This document shows, in pieces, positions 15,285 through 29,569 of a DNA stretch of 64,000 nucleotides. The position numbers were made by a program, and so were the translations under genes. The stretch is from Diadema setosum (Eukaryota > Echinodermata > Echinoidea > Diadematoida > Diadematidae): NCBI GenBank assembly GCA_033980235.1, contig CM067077.1, forward strand, positions 1,919,501 to 1,983,500, in the 5' to 3' direction. Under the pieces are notes generated by a model that saw only the letters and a program-made list of their open reading frames with translations, was not told the origin of the DNA and ran no database searches. The first letter of the stretch is position 1. Every line of letters begins with the position of its first letter.

Positions 15285-15334
<50 letters not shown>
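15279..15334. repeat. Poly(C) plus (CT)n tract
   Basis: A 17-C run is directly continued by about 19 CT units. The minus-strand Arg-Glu/Gly frame is an artefact of this repeat. Confidence 0.95.
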
Positions 15335-15337
<3 letters not shown>

Positions 15338-15489
15338 TAAGAGGAAAAGGTCGTTTGGACTTTCGCCTGCGTGGCGCGCGGCGTGAAAGCTGGAGTGTGG
15401 TGAGGTCCCAGCGGTGAATTCCTTCTCAGCCGTTCCCCCCGTGGGTTGGGGACTACCATTTCCGTAGGGGACATTTGCCACACTCTGAT

Positions 15490-15513
15490 CCCCCACCCCC
15501 CCCCCCCCCCCCC
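15490..15513. repeat. Poly(C) run
   Basis: A nearly pure C run of about 24 nt, 150 bp downstream of the previous poly(C)/(CT) tract. Confidence 0.9.
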
Positions 15514-15649
15514 AATCAGGAAAAGCAAAATGCACGTTTCAACATAATCGTACAACGTGTAATTCGGCAGCCTTGTTCTTACTTTTTGCAACTGATCGAC
15601 AAATTGCCCTGCGTCGACGTAGATATGCACCGATTAATCAGTGTTTTAG

Positions 15650-15785
15650 ACTTAGTAGCAACCATGATATCGATAAAACATAACGGGCATATACTCTCTG
15701 GGGAATTCGAACCGAAGATCTTCTGATCACCGGACAGTAGTCGTATTCACTGGATCACCGAGCTTCCGTCCGACAGGCAGTACTG
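15650..15785 (-). mobile_element. tRNA-derived SINE (probable)
   Basis: Read on the minus strand, the segment has a tRNA-like head. An A-box-like stretch, CTCGGTGATCCAGTGAATAC, lies at about 15747-15766. An RNA polymerase III B-box-like GGTTCGAATTCC lies about 50 nt downstream. The rest, towards 15650, is an AT-richer body. The spacing matches a degenerate tRNA cloverleaf, but there is no clean acceptor stem, so it is a SINE head rather than a working tRNA gene. The true ends and any target-site duplication were not resolved. Confidence 0.45.
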
Positions 15786-18700
15786 GTCCTGATGCTGATA
15801 GCATGCAGCGATCAAACACTGACGTCGATGAAGGGCGATTTTTTAATCAGTTGCGATGAAAACAACGCGACGCAAATATTCATTAATTATTAAATTCACT
15901 TTTGTTTGACAAACGCAAGTGTACAATTTATTGTTGATGATCAAAGAGGCACGATTACCATTCAGACTCATTCATGTAATACTCTTGGCCAACGACATCA
16001 TTGTTCATACAGCGACATCCCGAACAGCAGCTCGACAATTCGTTATACATGCGCGGACTCGGTTTCATATTGATTTCTTGTTATCGATTGTTTATGTGCA
16101 GTGACGAGGTTTTGTTAATGATAATGGACTTACGTATAGTCTCGATACCAATGCGGTACATGATCTGCGTATCATATTGTCAAATAGTGGCACTGTAGAA
16201 CGGCATACCTTGACACATGAAATTCCCGGTCGAACCAAGGAGCTTAAAGGTCCTTGGTCAAACAGGAGCCAGTCGGGCACTCCCTGTGACGTAATCATAG
16301 TCACGTGACGATGCTTGCGTTACGAACATACCGTCTCGATGGTTGACGGAAATACGAATCAAGCTTGGATTGTTGTTGCTATTTGTCAGGAACTATTTTT
16401 GTGACGATGGAAATTCAAGAGGAGACCCTACCTTGTTCACCGCAGCCGAGAACTTTTTGACTTTCGAGTTGTTGAAACCAGCGAGATGACCTCACCTGTT
16501 GTAACATACTTGGCTAACACCACCACCATAATGCGAACCCAACAATTCATAGCAAATCTGTAGCATACAGACCAGTTAGTCCTATTTTCCACCAATGATA
16601 CTAAAAACTTTCATCGGCTGCTTGCCCTCTACAATCTCAAGGTTGGTTGAAGCTCAGTCATTTAATTATTTTCCACCACTATGCATCAACTCACTCCATC
16701 TCCTTTCTCTCTCCTTTTCTCCCTCTAACTTCTCCTCTATATTCTGCCTATCTATCTATTCCCCATATCTCTATCACTCTTTCTCTCTTGCACACTACTT
16801 TAGACTATCCTTGTCTTCTTACCCACTCAGTGAACCGTGTGCTTACTTAACAGGTTGACAATGGCTGCTCATGCACATTACTTTAGTGCTGCCTTCAACT
16901 TTCATGCATATCTCATCACTCATTGCCATTACACTGTATCAGGGAGGTGACACCTCCCTGACTGTATCCACCAGTAGCTTTCGACTGGCACGAAACTGAG
17001 TTTCCATGGGTGTGTGAGAGAGAGAGAGAGTCTTGAACAATACGTTAACAGCTTAATGACTGAGATTTAGAATTGAATTAATTAACCGTGAACCTCCGGC
17101 ATTGCTAGCGTAGCAACCAGGCAGAGGTCAATGCACTTTGCAAGAGCGGGTTTATTCTACCGTGATTCCACTGAATTGAGTCGAAGAGAGAGAGAGAATG
17201 TGTGTGTATGAGTGTGTGTGTACAGTGTATATGTGCGTATGTATCCTCCGCGATGAAAAAAAAAATATGTATATAAATACATTATGTATTCGTTGGAATT
17301 TTTTAGTTAATTGAAGGTGTGGAATAAACAGCAACCACTGAAGTGCTGAACAAGGTTGCTTTGCGGCAAGTACACCAGGGGTGAGAACTATTATTATCGT
17401 TATTTCATACTGTCGATACGTTTAATACATTACCTTTTTATAGCTGCTCTGATACGTTGATTTGGTACTGTATAGGTAAATATCTGACCCACGTCAACAG
17501 ATCACTTTTCATGGATATTCTATTTTTCGAAGTTCTCCTCTCCTCATCTTTTTAAGGATTTTTTTTATCATAGGAATTTCTGGAATAAAGTTTGTGTAAC
17601 TTCCCGCAATCACATGTAAGGCGAAAATTCAAAATGTGATGAAATTGGTTCAAAAGGAACATATTTTTGTTTTGTTTTGTATCGTTGTTGTTTTTTGCAA
17701 CCGAGACGAGACAGTAGGTATCAGCTTTAAACCATCATCCAGTCGGCTTTATTAGAAGAGACAGTTTTCATCACTTAACATATCCAGTGAAATTGGCAAG
17801 GACAGTCTCTGTTTGATTTGAGTTATATTGATATCTATCATGCTTCCATGTCAGTCATGTCTCAGAGTGTTGTTGTTTTCGCTGCTTAGGATTCTTGCTA
17901 TGTGTACGTATTTTAGGATTATGTTCACCTCCACCCACTCGTTCTTGTACAAGTTGAAATAATGTCATTACCGTATAGGGCCTATGTCTTAAATGCGTGC
18001 AATTCATCATGCAACACTTTCAGCAAAACAACCACCAGGCGAATGCGTGTGTATGTGTGTTTTGTGTGTACGTGTGTGTATGTGTGTACAGATGTATTTA
18101 TGCGTCTGTGTATGTGACTGAATAGCACCCAGTTAATGACCTATAAAATGAAACGTAATGTTATCTGGATAGTGGTTTGTGAGTCACCTTGCCAACAAGG
18201 TCCCAGTTTTATCGAGACTATTTGATACGATTGTTTCAGGCCACGTCCCCGAGGTGCACTGGCCTTCGTCGCTCCCCCGACATGTAGTCATGCGGCAAGT
18301 TTACCTGAACTTCACGAGGTTGTGCTCACATGCATTTATTTATCAATCAATTGAGCTATTTACCGAGATAGTACATTGCATAGAATTAGCCAGTGTTAAG
18401 ACAAAAAGTGCAAATCAGGGGGTGACGATGTTGTTATGATTCTGTGCGTTGCCTCTCCCACACGATTCGATCCCTGCACTACGAACTATCGGAGAACAGT
18501 GCGCCCCTCGAAAGCTGATACAAGCCGTGCAGGCTTTTGTTATGTCAAGAGTTTTCTTTTCCCACCCCAGGTTAGTTGTAACATTTACAAGCGTAGATTT
18601 CAACGTCATCAACACATTGCGGTAGACTTTACGATGTGAACTTATTATCTTCCTTGTCTGGTCTGCGTTGTCTATTTATACCGCTGACAATGTCCTGTTT

Positions 18701-20498
18701 CTACTTACAAGGAGATGATACTTTCTTGAAGTTATGGCGCTCTCGCTTTCGAGTTGTCACGTCTGGCGATTTATCATGTATGAAACTATACGTACTGCGA
18801 CACCGAAAGTTATGTGATCCGCTCTCGTTTGTTTGTTTTTTACGAGTGGTAATTAGGTCAAGAGTGTTATTTCTGAAGATGACACTGTGTCACCCTTTCT
18901 CTGACGGAGATGCAACTCGTGGTATGACGGCTCGATGTGAGTGAGCGTGAAACCAGGTTCGGCTGTCATGTTCGTTGGCAAAATAATCCACGCTTTCACA
19001 TCTCACATCTGGTGGATTACTCTGGTCTTGTCTCATCTTAACTTGCCGTTGTTTTGAGTTGCGACAAATTCGAATTACGTCAACATTCCAACATTCCTCA
19101 ATTGAAATTTGCATTCACCTAACTTAATCATACATTTTGAAATTGCTTAACCATGTGTTCATTTCAGTGGCCAAGTACAAAAATCCTGCAAACGCATACG
19201 TTCACACTTCGTTTCTTTCTCACTTTCTATCACCCTCTTTTCAGGTGTCTTGTATTTTCCATCTATGTCCATTTTGCCTTTCTCTATCTCTATCTTTCTC
19301 TTCCACTATATTCTGCTATAATCCCTCTATCTGTCCTACGAATCTATATATAATATTCCATATCTGTCCACATATCTCTCTTACACGCTGTAAACTTTAA
19401 AGCACATTAAACTCTGGCAGCATACACCGTTGGCATCGTCAGTAAGAACAGCTCACCAGAAAAGGAATTTCTGTCGGTATAAGAGTGAACTTCAATAAAA
19501 ACACTTACGGAGATGAAATATTTACTTCATGGCTGAAAAGTTCATATCATCGCTTTGACGCTCGGCAATATCTGTGGGGAGAGCGAATCATGCACGTTCT
19601 CGTTTTGCCGATGTGTGAGATAAGCAAAATTCCCCGCCGTCTTGAAAGAAAGTGATAGAAGTAATGTTGGCGGAATATAGGAAACGCGTGGTAAAGTGCA
19701 AATGAACTTTATTATTAAACCATCCTTTTCACACTCCGCGTCTCTCTCGCTCTTTCTCGTCTGCAATGTATTCCGTTTTCAGTTTCATTCCTTGAGTTCT
19801 GGTAGTTGACGAACATCTCGAGGGGGTGCTATCACCTTTGGAGACACGCGAAGGCTCATTTGGATAGAAAATTGATCGATACTCTTTTGACTCCCTCGAT
19901 GAGCAGGAGGAGGAGTGCCAGCGCACTACTGCTCTTATTGACCAGTCAGTCAGGGCTGGACATCAATGGACTACTGCTGAGTGTTTCAAGCTGTGTTGAT
20001 ATTTCAAGTATTAACTTATGAATCTAACCTTCATATTGAAAGCTATTCTAAGGCCTCTGAGCAGGATATCGCCGTATTTTGTATGGGCGAGTTTTTTTTT
20101 TTTTTATCCTTTTGTGTTCAAAATCCTGACCTCGGAAGTCTGTCCGTTTGCACTTGTCACCCTACGTGTCACTTTCTCCCCCATCTTTAGCTATCTTCTT
20201 GAATTGACCTATAGGTCATTCTGAGTAGAGAGGGTGCAGGTATTACTAGCCCTTCGTGACGTCACGAGGGAAAAGAGAGATTGGCTTTTTCTAGATATTA
20301 AAGTTTACCTTCCTGCTTTGACACTCCTTTATAATCCAACCCCCATAGATACCAAGTGTGATGTCATAACCATTCATCGCTATGGAAACTGGTTCGAAAC
20401 GACCTCACCTGACCCTATAGTGTTAAAGCGCGCACCTGGTTCCAACCCAAGCTATAACGAAAAACTGTGACGTCATCACTTAGACGTTCTCATTTAGA
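15786..20498. other. Noncoding, no gene recognised
   Basis: About 4.7 kb. Contents are pyrimidine-rich stretches at about 16680-16800 and 19210-19340, short GA runs near 17015 and 17185, TG-rich DNA at about 18045-18115, and a possible B-box fragment on the minus strand near 16235. Short frames across the pyrimidine-rich parts are low complexity. No exon is supported. Confidence 0.55.
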
Positions 20499-20540
20499 GA
20501 CTCTCTCTCTCTCTCTTTCTCTCTCTCCTTCTCTTTCTCA
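20499..20540. repeat. CT-rich microsatellite
   Basis: An imperfect CT tract with CTTT interruptions. Confidence 0.8.
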
Positions 20541-23500
20541 ATCTATAGATTATGTATCTATTTCTCACACTCTCTTCTAAAATTTTGACTTGCCCATCAT
20601 CTGCCAACAGAATACGAACTAATGTGAAGGGAGTTGTGGTGTGAATGAAATGGCAGTATGAATGGAGCCCTGGTGTGAAGGGAGCTCCGACCTTCCACGA
20701 GCAGACCTTAAACGCCTGCCGTTCTTATACCTGCAGCTCCCATGTCTAAATCTACTTCAAGTGTTTCTCTGCACAGGCTCAGAACTGAAAAGAAGTATTA
20801 CAAACATAGAGCTGGACAATTCTATAACTACAGGTGCAGAGAACTCGATCACACAACCGACGTGGAAAAAAAAAAGCGACAAAATGCACATAAACAGCTC
20901 TTAAAGAATCTAAATTTGGAGGTCTACATAGAAAAGCCTGTTTGAATAATACCATGTTGTCTGAAGAGCCTATATTTAGATTTTATCTAAAACTCAACAG
21001 AAGATGGCTCTGGCGTGTTCCTCGATGCCAGGTGAGGCTATGAATACAGAAGGGGGAAAACAGCTGCGCAGATTGATCAAGTAGCCGATATAATGTCATC
21101 ATGAGGGCTTCGGCCTGGATCGACAGAGCGCGATCGGCACTCCCACCAACTCATGTTTTTGTGATTATTACGCATCCCAAGAAAAGAAACCATCAAAATT
21201 TCGTTGATCGTCGGCCATACTTTCATTCTTCACTTCCTCGAAGATAGTCGAGACACCCTCTTTCACTGTTTCCCGTACGGGCTGCTTGAGCAAGCTAGCC
21301 CTATACCCCTCTTTTAGGGGGTTATTATCCGCGGGAGGACTTCTTGGAGCGCACCACTGATCCCTTCGTGGGGAGTGTTCTTGCGTACGATACAGAGTTT
21401 GTCAGAGGTCTGCTGCACGCCACATTGCAGACAATTAATAGGTTTTTCGGCTTATTATCTATTGTTTTCTACAACTTAAGTGCGATATCCTTTTTTTTTC
21501 GTAGGTGGGGGGGGGGGAGGGGGACGTATCACAAACTCTACGGTTCTTTTGCTACTAATCATGGGCATCACTCTTTGATGAATCAATCACTGGACGGCCA
21601 AACATTAGAACTGTGCATTTGCGCCGGCGCGCAAGTTGGTGTTAAGCGTCATCGGTGTGAATTACTATGTCATTGATGCAAACGTGTAACGCATGCCATG
21701 ATTTTGTATGTTTTGAGTGTTGATTGGCACAGAAAAGCTCATAGCATTAAAGGGTTTAAGGTGTAGCTTCATGCGTAGACAGGTAACATAGGCCTGTGAG
21801 GACCTCTCCAGAGCATTGTGCGTGTGGTGTGCATGTGTGTATGGATGTGTGTGTTGTTTGTTGTTTGCTTGTTTTTTGATATTTCAGTAAGTGTATAAGA
21901 CATATCAATTAGGTGGCTGCCACATAGGTCCATGTCCTATTGCTGGTGCTATGTGTTACACGCTTTGCTTTTCTTCACCCCAGATGAACAAAATGATGAA
22001 CAACATAAGTTGGCACTAGTTTTTCTATTTTTTATCTCGTACTTTTTGCTCAAATTGCCTTTGCTCAATCCAATTATTATCAATTATTATACGCTGTCTC
22101 ATTCTTCGCTTGCTGCTCTTTCGGGAAACTCATGCCACTGTCTGTTACGTCATAAAGAGAAGCTGAGTAGGGATTCCTTTTTTTTTTTTTTTTGCTTTGC
22201 CTGTATTTCAAAGCATTTTGATATTCATCGTGAAAGAGTGACACTAATTCCTGTCTATCTGTCCCGTCTCTGTATGTACGTTATGAACATCCCGTTCCTG
22301 CTATACTGGTTAATAAATTAATGGGCGTCAGCAGTTACCGCCATAAAATAAATAAATAGGAAAAAAACCGCAAAAAGTACAAGTGCACCATACAGCTGCT
22401 TCCACACAGTTGCACAACAGCCGTCGCCCACTCTCCACTCTACACATGAGGTATATAATAGCAGCCTGTAAATACTAGATGAGACAAAATAGATCAGCGC
22501 GCCGTTCGAGCAGTGGCCCGTGGAATGCCCCGCCCAACCCCGGCCGACTTGCTGGTATATGGACACCTCATTCGCTCCACCTTTAACCGATCCGTCCAAC
22601 ATTCGTGCCTACCAGCACGAAAACTTGGCTAACAGTAATGTTTTCACAGAGAAGAGACAATCAGACACCAACGCAAGCGCCCGCACACACACTCACCCAC
22701 ACTCATTTTATTGTCATTCTATTTCTTTGCACTTTTCAGTGGAATATGATATGTGTAGATAAAACATACATGGGCTGAATTGTGGACTTATAAGGCTTCG
22801 GCATCAACGCTGCGCATAAGAGAACACTGGCTTCCCGGTAGACAATCGCATCAAATACAAGCACCGTTGGTCATGAATGATGAAGAAAAAAAAAACAACA
22901 ACAACGACAGTTCAGTCCACGTTTCTGTTTATTTTATTTGCCCGCCTCTCAAAAGGCCAAGTAACGAACTGTATCTAGTCGATGGAGTGTGACATGCTTT
23001 CCCCTGTCCGTGCAATCTTGCGTGGAAACAGGTATTAAACATTAGGGTTTGCGAGAAATGTGTCGCAATTTTGAGAACGGCGGCATCGACAAAAAAGATT
23101 TTATCACCTCACATCATCTCGAAAATTGATTGCCTATAGCTGGGAAGCGTGAAATCCACGACCAAAAGCAAAACTAAGACCGAACATCATGCATGATTCA
23201 GGAATAATAAAAACCAGTTTATGGCCCTTTTTGAACTATGAACCACTAACCCGCAGCGCTTTCGAGGCAAAAGTGCGAGTTGAGGTCACGCGCAACGCGG
23301 AACTTCCTGCGAGTGGCTAGGCCTCTTGCCTGGATAGCGTAATTAAAAACGCGAAAGTTTGAGCCAAACAAAAATGATATGCCGACTTTTTTCGAGGAAG
23401 AGGAAGTGTGGATCGCCTCAGAGAATGAAAGTTAAACATGACATTAATCCCTGCAGAAACAATGTTGGACGAACTGGTAGAAGACTCCCAGGTCTCGGGG

Positions 23501-23823
23501 GTATTAAATATTCGTTGCTGTGACCCAGTGACTGGATCTCTACTCTTGTCCGGTGCCATACGAGACAAAGGGACCGTAAGGAAAAGGAAGTCACGTGACA
23601 ATGTAGCCCAAATCCCCTGCGTGTTCTTGTTTTCTCTCGCACAGAGCTCTTATTTAGAATAGCAACGTGACAGGCAATTAGCTAAAATCGAATCGATGTT
23701 ACAAACGGGGAAACTCAAACCAACAGTCCCTCGTGTCTCGTCTAGTGTGTATACTGCCACTGCTGTTGCAATCATTAGAATCATGAACAAAACGTGAATT
23801 TATCCGAAATAAACAAAATATAA

Positions 23824-23824
<1 letters not shown>

Positions 23825-23857
<33 letters not shown>

Positions 23858-23859
23858 AA
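23825..23859. repeat. (CA)n-poly(A) tract
   Basis: Six CA units run into 24 consecutive A. It could be the tail of an old retroelement, but no SINE head was recognised upstream. Confidence 0.9.
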
Positions 23860-24342
23860 TCAGCGTGTTATTCTATTACCACGATGTCAATGCTTGGTAT
23901 ATTAGTCACATTATCTTATAAAAAGGCCAAATTTCCCCGCTCAAACCTAAAGGAAAGCTATATTGAATAAAGACCGAAAAGGGAGTTACTCGTGAAAATA
24001 TTAAGTGCAACTTACGTCACAATGTCGTTGATGTCCACACGAAAAATACCTCCCATTAATTCCCTCACAATCATGCATCTTTCATGGGCTGATGAAGCGC
24101 AACACATTCTGGTTTTAAAACAATGTGTGCACCTTACATCGACGTAAATGGATGCAATAAAGACAACCCGACGCAAGGATTTCATCAATTTGAATGTGTA
24201 CACCCGAAGGTATGATTATTATTTTAACAATTGATACAGTCCCTTTTTAATGTTTTAATTGTAGTTTATACTTTTTGTGACCCCTATACCTGCAATCATC
24301 CCCCGGATATAACTTTATGTTGTGCAATTGTACCAAGTTTTG

Positions 24343-24407
24343 GTCTTCTCTTTCCTCTTCTTTTCTTCTTCTTCTTCTTTTCTTCTTCTTCTTCTTCCCC
24401 TTCTTCA
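24343..24407. repeat. (TTC)n array
   Basis: Imperfect TTC units for about 65 bp. The minus-strand Lys/Arg/Glu-rich frame is an artefact. Confidence 0.9.
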
Positions 24408-27400
24408 CTGACCAAACAACATGAATGAACGAAGCGCAATGTACTTTGAAGCCCATATCATTTGAATATGTCCGGAATGAAATCGGCTTTAATCAAGAGA
24501 TTTTTTTTTTTTTCTGTCAAGTTCGAGCTTCTGACCGTTCGGCCAGTATGATCAATATGAGCATGGTTGATTAATATCTTATATTTCTTCAAATCTAATT
24601 TTAGAAATAACCTCCCAGCAGTCAGTATAGTTCGAAGCACTGCTGATTTCATTCTCTCTTTTTTTTTTTCTTTGTTCACCGGAGTGTCATGTTGAGAATC
24701 TGTCACCCCTACTCAAAAAGCAAAAAGTGCAAACACGATTCTTAATTTGAGCCGACATCAGATCACAGACCCTTCACACTCTTCATTTTCTCGGTGAGTA
24801 ACGACGCAGAATACGCTAGGAGTGCAGTAACTAGGAAAACACAAAAACGGATTAACGATTTCCATATCCGCTCCGGTGACTTTTTACATACTGCGCACTT
24901 GCGTTCCCTTCTCTTTCGTTCATGGTTGTAGCCTCTGTTGCATCGTGGTAAAGATAATTTATGCTAGTCAATCATATTTCCAAAAGTGACTTGACTCTTC
25001 CCGTCATGCATTGCGACCTCCCGGGTGTACTGCGAATATCTCCCGAGTTATTTCCGAGAGCGCAGTGAGGTTTAATCGCGCGAATGGCCATTTGATGAGC
25101 TACGAGAGTGTTGAATATATTTTCCTTTTATTCGGTTTTTCCCAGACGATTGGAAAACTCGTTACCGCTGAGACTGGGGAACGCGGTGCTTGTTTAGCTC
25201 TGATCGAATGTTCTCTATCTCCTTCTATCTGTTTGTTCGTCTTCGATTCTCTTGTTGTGACTCCACTTTTTCTCTCTGTGTGTTGTTGGGTGTTTTTTTT
25301 TTGTTACTATATGTGTCTTATTCTATCCATTCACTTATCTATCTATATTTCTATGCATTGTTATCGAACTATTGTAGCGTATTTTCATTCCTGTGTCTAG
25401 TGTTCACCATTCCCTTTCTATACCTCTGCACAATACGTGCATTTACATGTTTTGAAAAGTCCAGAGAAATATGTGTACGTTTGGGCTTTGTTTTGTTTTG
25501 TTTTTGTTGTTTTTTTCTTGTTGCTTCAGAGATATCAACAATGTTATTACCTCCGAACGCAGAGCAAACAAGGGAGACGAGTGCTTGCCGCCACGCGAGC
25601 CGCACTGGCGGGCAGTGCAGCGAGGATAGTGCGACCTTGAATTTACAGCATTGTGACGACACCACACGATTGATCCTGAAAAGTTCATCGACACTGCAGC
25701 GATCACACAGCCTGGCCATCGGGATGTACTTTTTGCACCCTACCACTTGCGCCGATCTTCTAATTTAGCGCATTAACCAAAGCTAACAATATCACGGATG
25801 GCTGCCATGCGTCACTTCGACCAATGTCACATGTTACCCCGAATTCAGCACTTTCACCCACGTCACCAAACGGTGCATCGGAAATCACGCCCCTTAATCA
25901 GATTGGAATCGCCCAAATCTGCGCACATTACAGACAATTTGAGTGTTGAATCGATTAACGGTGCTTTGGACTTTGTCTAGGTAACAGCGAGCCGTTCTAC
26001 TTTCTGGAGTTTCCTGTTTGTTTCCACCGATTCACAGAAAGTTTTTAAATGCAGGCACATTTCAGTCGCTTTCAGAAGTTTTCGATAGACCTACACGTGC
26101 TCCCCTCAGTCTAGGGGCAACTGAATAGCAACTCCCAGGAAAACAACAACACACCAAATTTTATGCTTGAACCTCGGTGGTAAACAATATTCTATTCGTT
26201 CATTTTTATACCTGTAGGTACGTTGCAAGATATGCACCATCATTAGCTAGAATACTCATGTGTCATCATGTATGTGTGTTGTATTTTTATTTCCAGCGAT
26301 ACGTCACTGAAAGCAGAAGATGAAAGACTGCACGCTTATCTTAAAAGAGTGTGTAAATATAAACAAAATCAAGACGATTTCAGAAGTTTGTACACGGAAA
26401 GTTTACATAGACAAGTTATAACGTAATTTATGTCTGCATCTCTGTTGTGCCCACAAATGGACGATAAACCGTTCCATACAGGAACCTGGTGGCCTGTGCA
26501 TTAAGTCTATGTGGATATCAGAATTCAGTATGGATAGGGATAACTAAAAATCATCAGTTATTCCATGTTTGACCGTGAACTACAATACGTAGGCTTAAGA
26601 TTGATAGAACTACACATATGATCTTATACAATTCAGTTTCGCAGCTCTGATTGGACATAACTTGCATGCAAATATTATGCAAATTGCTTATCTCGGAGGA
26701 AATCAGGCTGAAGACGTAAATGGTAATTTGGTCTCTGAAGATTGAGTGTTTATCTCCCTCAAAAATCTGTCGGAATTTCGTAGATTGTTGTTGTTATTGT
26801 TATGATACCTTTATGACATTACCCGTATACTGGGGATTGGTAGTCCCATCACGTGAGTGGAAATGATGGCGTAACCTAGGAAACGAACCTCTCTTCATGC
26901 AGCTTCAGGATGCGCAATCTCTCACGAGATAACGACGCCGTGGGAGAACATGAATATTCATGAGGTTGGCATCCTGATAGGTGTGGTCTTGTTGACCTAG
27001 ATGACAGGGAAGATGCCGATTGTTGTCTCCGATCGTTTCTTTGCATTTCTCGCCGTCCCGATTTCCGGAGGTTCTGCTTTTCTTCGCTATCGTCTTCCTT
27101 CTCAAACATCTCACACCTCTGAGGAGCACTGATTAACACTTCTTATTTGCCGCGGGCGACGATATTGCTGAAAGGTAGGAAACGGTATTGCGAAGCGGTG
27201 AGAGGGTTAAAATGATTTGCAATGTCACGTGCACGATGTGGGTATCTTAACTCTTACCGTACGTTGTGACAAGAATTCCTCTCATAACGTGACGGTAAGT
27301 CACGTAGGTCTTTGGTCAGATGACGGGATTATCAAGTGCTGTTTAGTTTCGCCATTATTTTTCTCTGTCGTAGCTGTATCCGTTTTGTGTTACGCAATGT

Positions 27401-28838
27401 CGACTATCACATAGAAAATATTAACCAGACATTGCGGTAACATAACTAGTTGTCATTTCGTTCTTGTCATATGAATTTTACACAGAGATGAAGTGGTACA
27501 AGTACAACCAAGGTCGGTACAGTATAGAACTTCCCCAGTGTAGCTTACTGCGGTTCATTTCGAGCTTTCCACCAGGAGTTGTATTCTTACTCGGAGGGTT
27601 CAGCGATAATTAGGACAAGTCCTGAAATCGAAAGAAAGCGATACCAAATTGATGACTACAAAGTACTAGTATAAACGCTTATATGGATTATTGTGATCAT
27701 AAAACCTCGCCGACCATTGTGAACATTTAAGAAAAGAGAAATAACATTTTTGCGGCTGCTTTTTAGCCACTTCCTTGGACATGTTGGATATCTAATAAGA
27801 CCCCGCATGGAATTAAAGCAAGGCAAACGTATTTCTTATACTGGATATGTTCGGAAAATAATATGTGCTTCGAGAGAAACTAATTTATCACACAACTTCA
27901 CCTATCACACGCCACATGGATCACATATAATGGAGCAAGAGCCTATTCTCCATACATATCAACCACTTTTATTTTAGCTGTTGTCTGGAAGAATAGTCCC
28001 ATTAGCACTTGAACTCTTCTAAAGAAAACAGCCCATTGAAAGCGCGGGTGTTTCCAAAGTAAAGCGCATGCTTGGTTGTTTGGGAATAGATGATATTAAC
28101 AGCTTAATTGCATCAAGTTGGTCAACCTTTATTGCGTTACCTGCTAAAATCGAGGAATAGATGAAATGTATGAACGCGCTGTCCTTGAAATGAATAGTCA
28201 GGTGACTATACATGGCAGGTGTTGAACTGAGTCACGTGTGTCATAAGGACATTGACCTGGTACTAATTCCGGGGGCGTGGCACCACAGGCGCCCATTTCA
28301 CATGGTTTTACCATTCAAGTGTAGTCTGTGTAGGACAGGGACCTTCCTTTTCCTCTACCGCTACATTCCTTTCCCCTGCAAAGTTTCTTATTATGGGTGA
28401 GTTGGTGCAAACGGAGTTTTACTCCATTCGTTTACAACTTACAGCACAGCAACTTATAACGTTTGTTTTTATTTTGTATCTTTATCTGTTCTTGCGTAAA
28501 ATGAGAAGTCAGCTCACATCTGCAATGTGTGTTAGCCAAAAGCAAACACAAAAAAGTACCTACAAAATACTTATTGGCAATGCATAATGTAATTAATAAT
28601 ACACAGCTCTGTCATACTTGAAGATGTTTGCAAGACTCCGGGTTCGAGCCCGTTCAAAGCGCTTGTGTTCTTGATATCCAGAGATGTTAGTTTTCAATGG
28701 CGCTCTTCTCTACCAAGATGTTAACATAGGTAGGCCTACCTGGTACACCATTACCGGTTCCCGATGGGTTTGTTAAGTAGAAGCAGGTGGATGTGCCTGT
28801 GATTTTGATTCTGACTTTCATGGCGCGTTGTCCTGAAG

Positions 28839-29042
28839 TCATTGCTCGAATGGAGGCTGCGACCTCGAGGATGCTGCTGATGATGACCTCGATTCACGAG
28901 GACTCCGAAGGTGTGCCCATGAATGCAACAAGCAATGATGAGGCAGTATGAGGGCAGCGCCATTAGCACTGACCTCAGTGGGGGATACATTAGCCTCCTC
29001 TTCAGACGTTTTGAGTGGACTGTCAGGCGTTGATGAATACAT
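28839..29042 (-). other. Possible orphan exon or gene fragment
   Basis: A minus-strand frame of 67 codons has balanced composition, unlike the low-complexity frames around it. It starts MYSSTPDSPLKTSEEEANVS. A good donor-like GAG/GTCAGT follows the codons for SPTE, and an acceptor-like CTGACAG precedes the codons for PLKTSEE. No domain is recognised and no partner exon was found. It may be a chance frame. Confidence 0.12.
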
Positions 29043-29569
29043 GCAAATACGTGCATTTTGATGTGCTGTTACAAAGTACAGGGTGCCACCGTAATATTTG
29101 TGTGTGCTTTTTTTCTTTCTTTTTTTTTTCGTGCTTCGTGTTAGGGGGTAGTCAGGGGGTAGAAGTTTGATGTAAAGAACGATTAAAGGACTATCAGAGA
29201 TGATTACGGTCGTTGGATCCAGCCACGAACTCGTAGCTAAGTAAATGGGATGTGCGATGGGTGAGGGGGAAAAAGCGGCCCCTAGATATCACTAACTGAT
29301 GGACATGGTTATAGAAAGTGACAGCAATAGGATAGCTAACCTTTCAGATAGATCTCATGCACAAGTTTGGTGTGATGTTTTAGTAACAACAACGACAACG
29401 ACAGCGAGAAATAACAAGAAACCATATCTCGTACTGAAGGCCTGCTGGAGCAGTCGTCAGCCGTGTGATATTTGCAGACGGTATTGTGGTTGATTACCCA
29501 ACTAACAACATCATTACGGTCCATGTTTCTTCTCCCCTTCCCTTGCAACACCGCATGAGTACAACACTT

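Noticed and set aside
16215..16275. Minus-strand GGTTCGACCGGG with a CCAAGGA/TCCTTGG stem
   Set aside because: It resembles part of a tRNA or SINE but lacks a recognisable A box and cloverleaf.
25190..25768. 192-codon + strand open frame, the longest besides the receptor
   Set aside because: The first half is Phe/Leu/Ser/Cys from T-rich DNA. An overlapping minus-strand frame is just as open, and no domain is visible.
28635..28655. B-box-like GGTTCGAGCCC, possible tRNA gene
   Set aside because: No A box, D arm or acceptor stem was found upstream, so it is not a tRNA gene.
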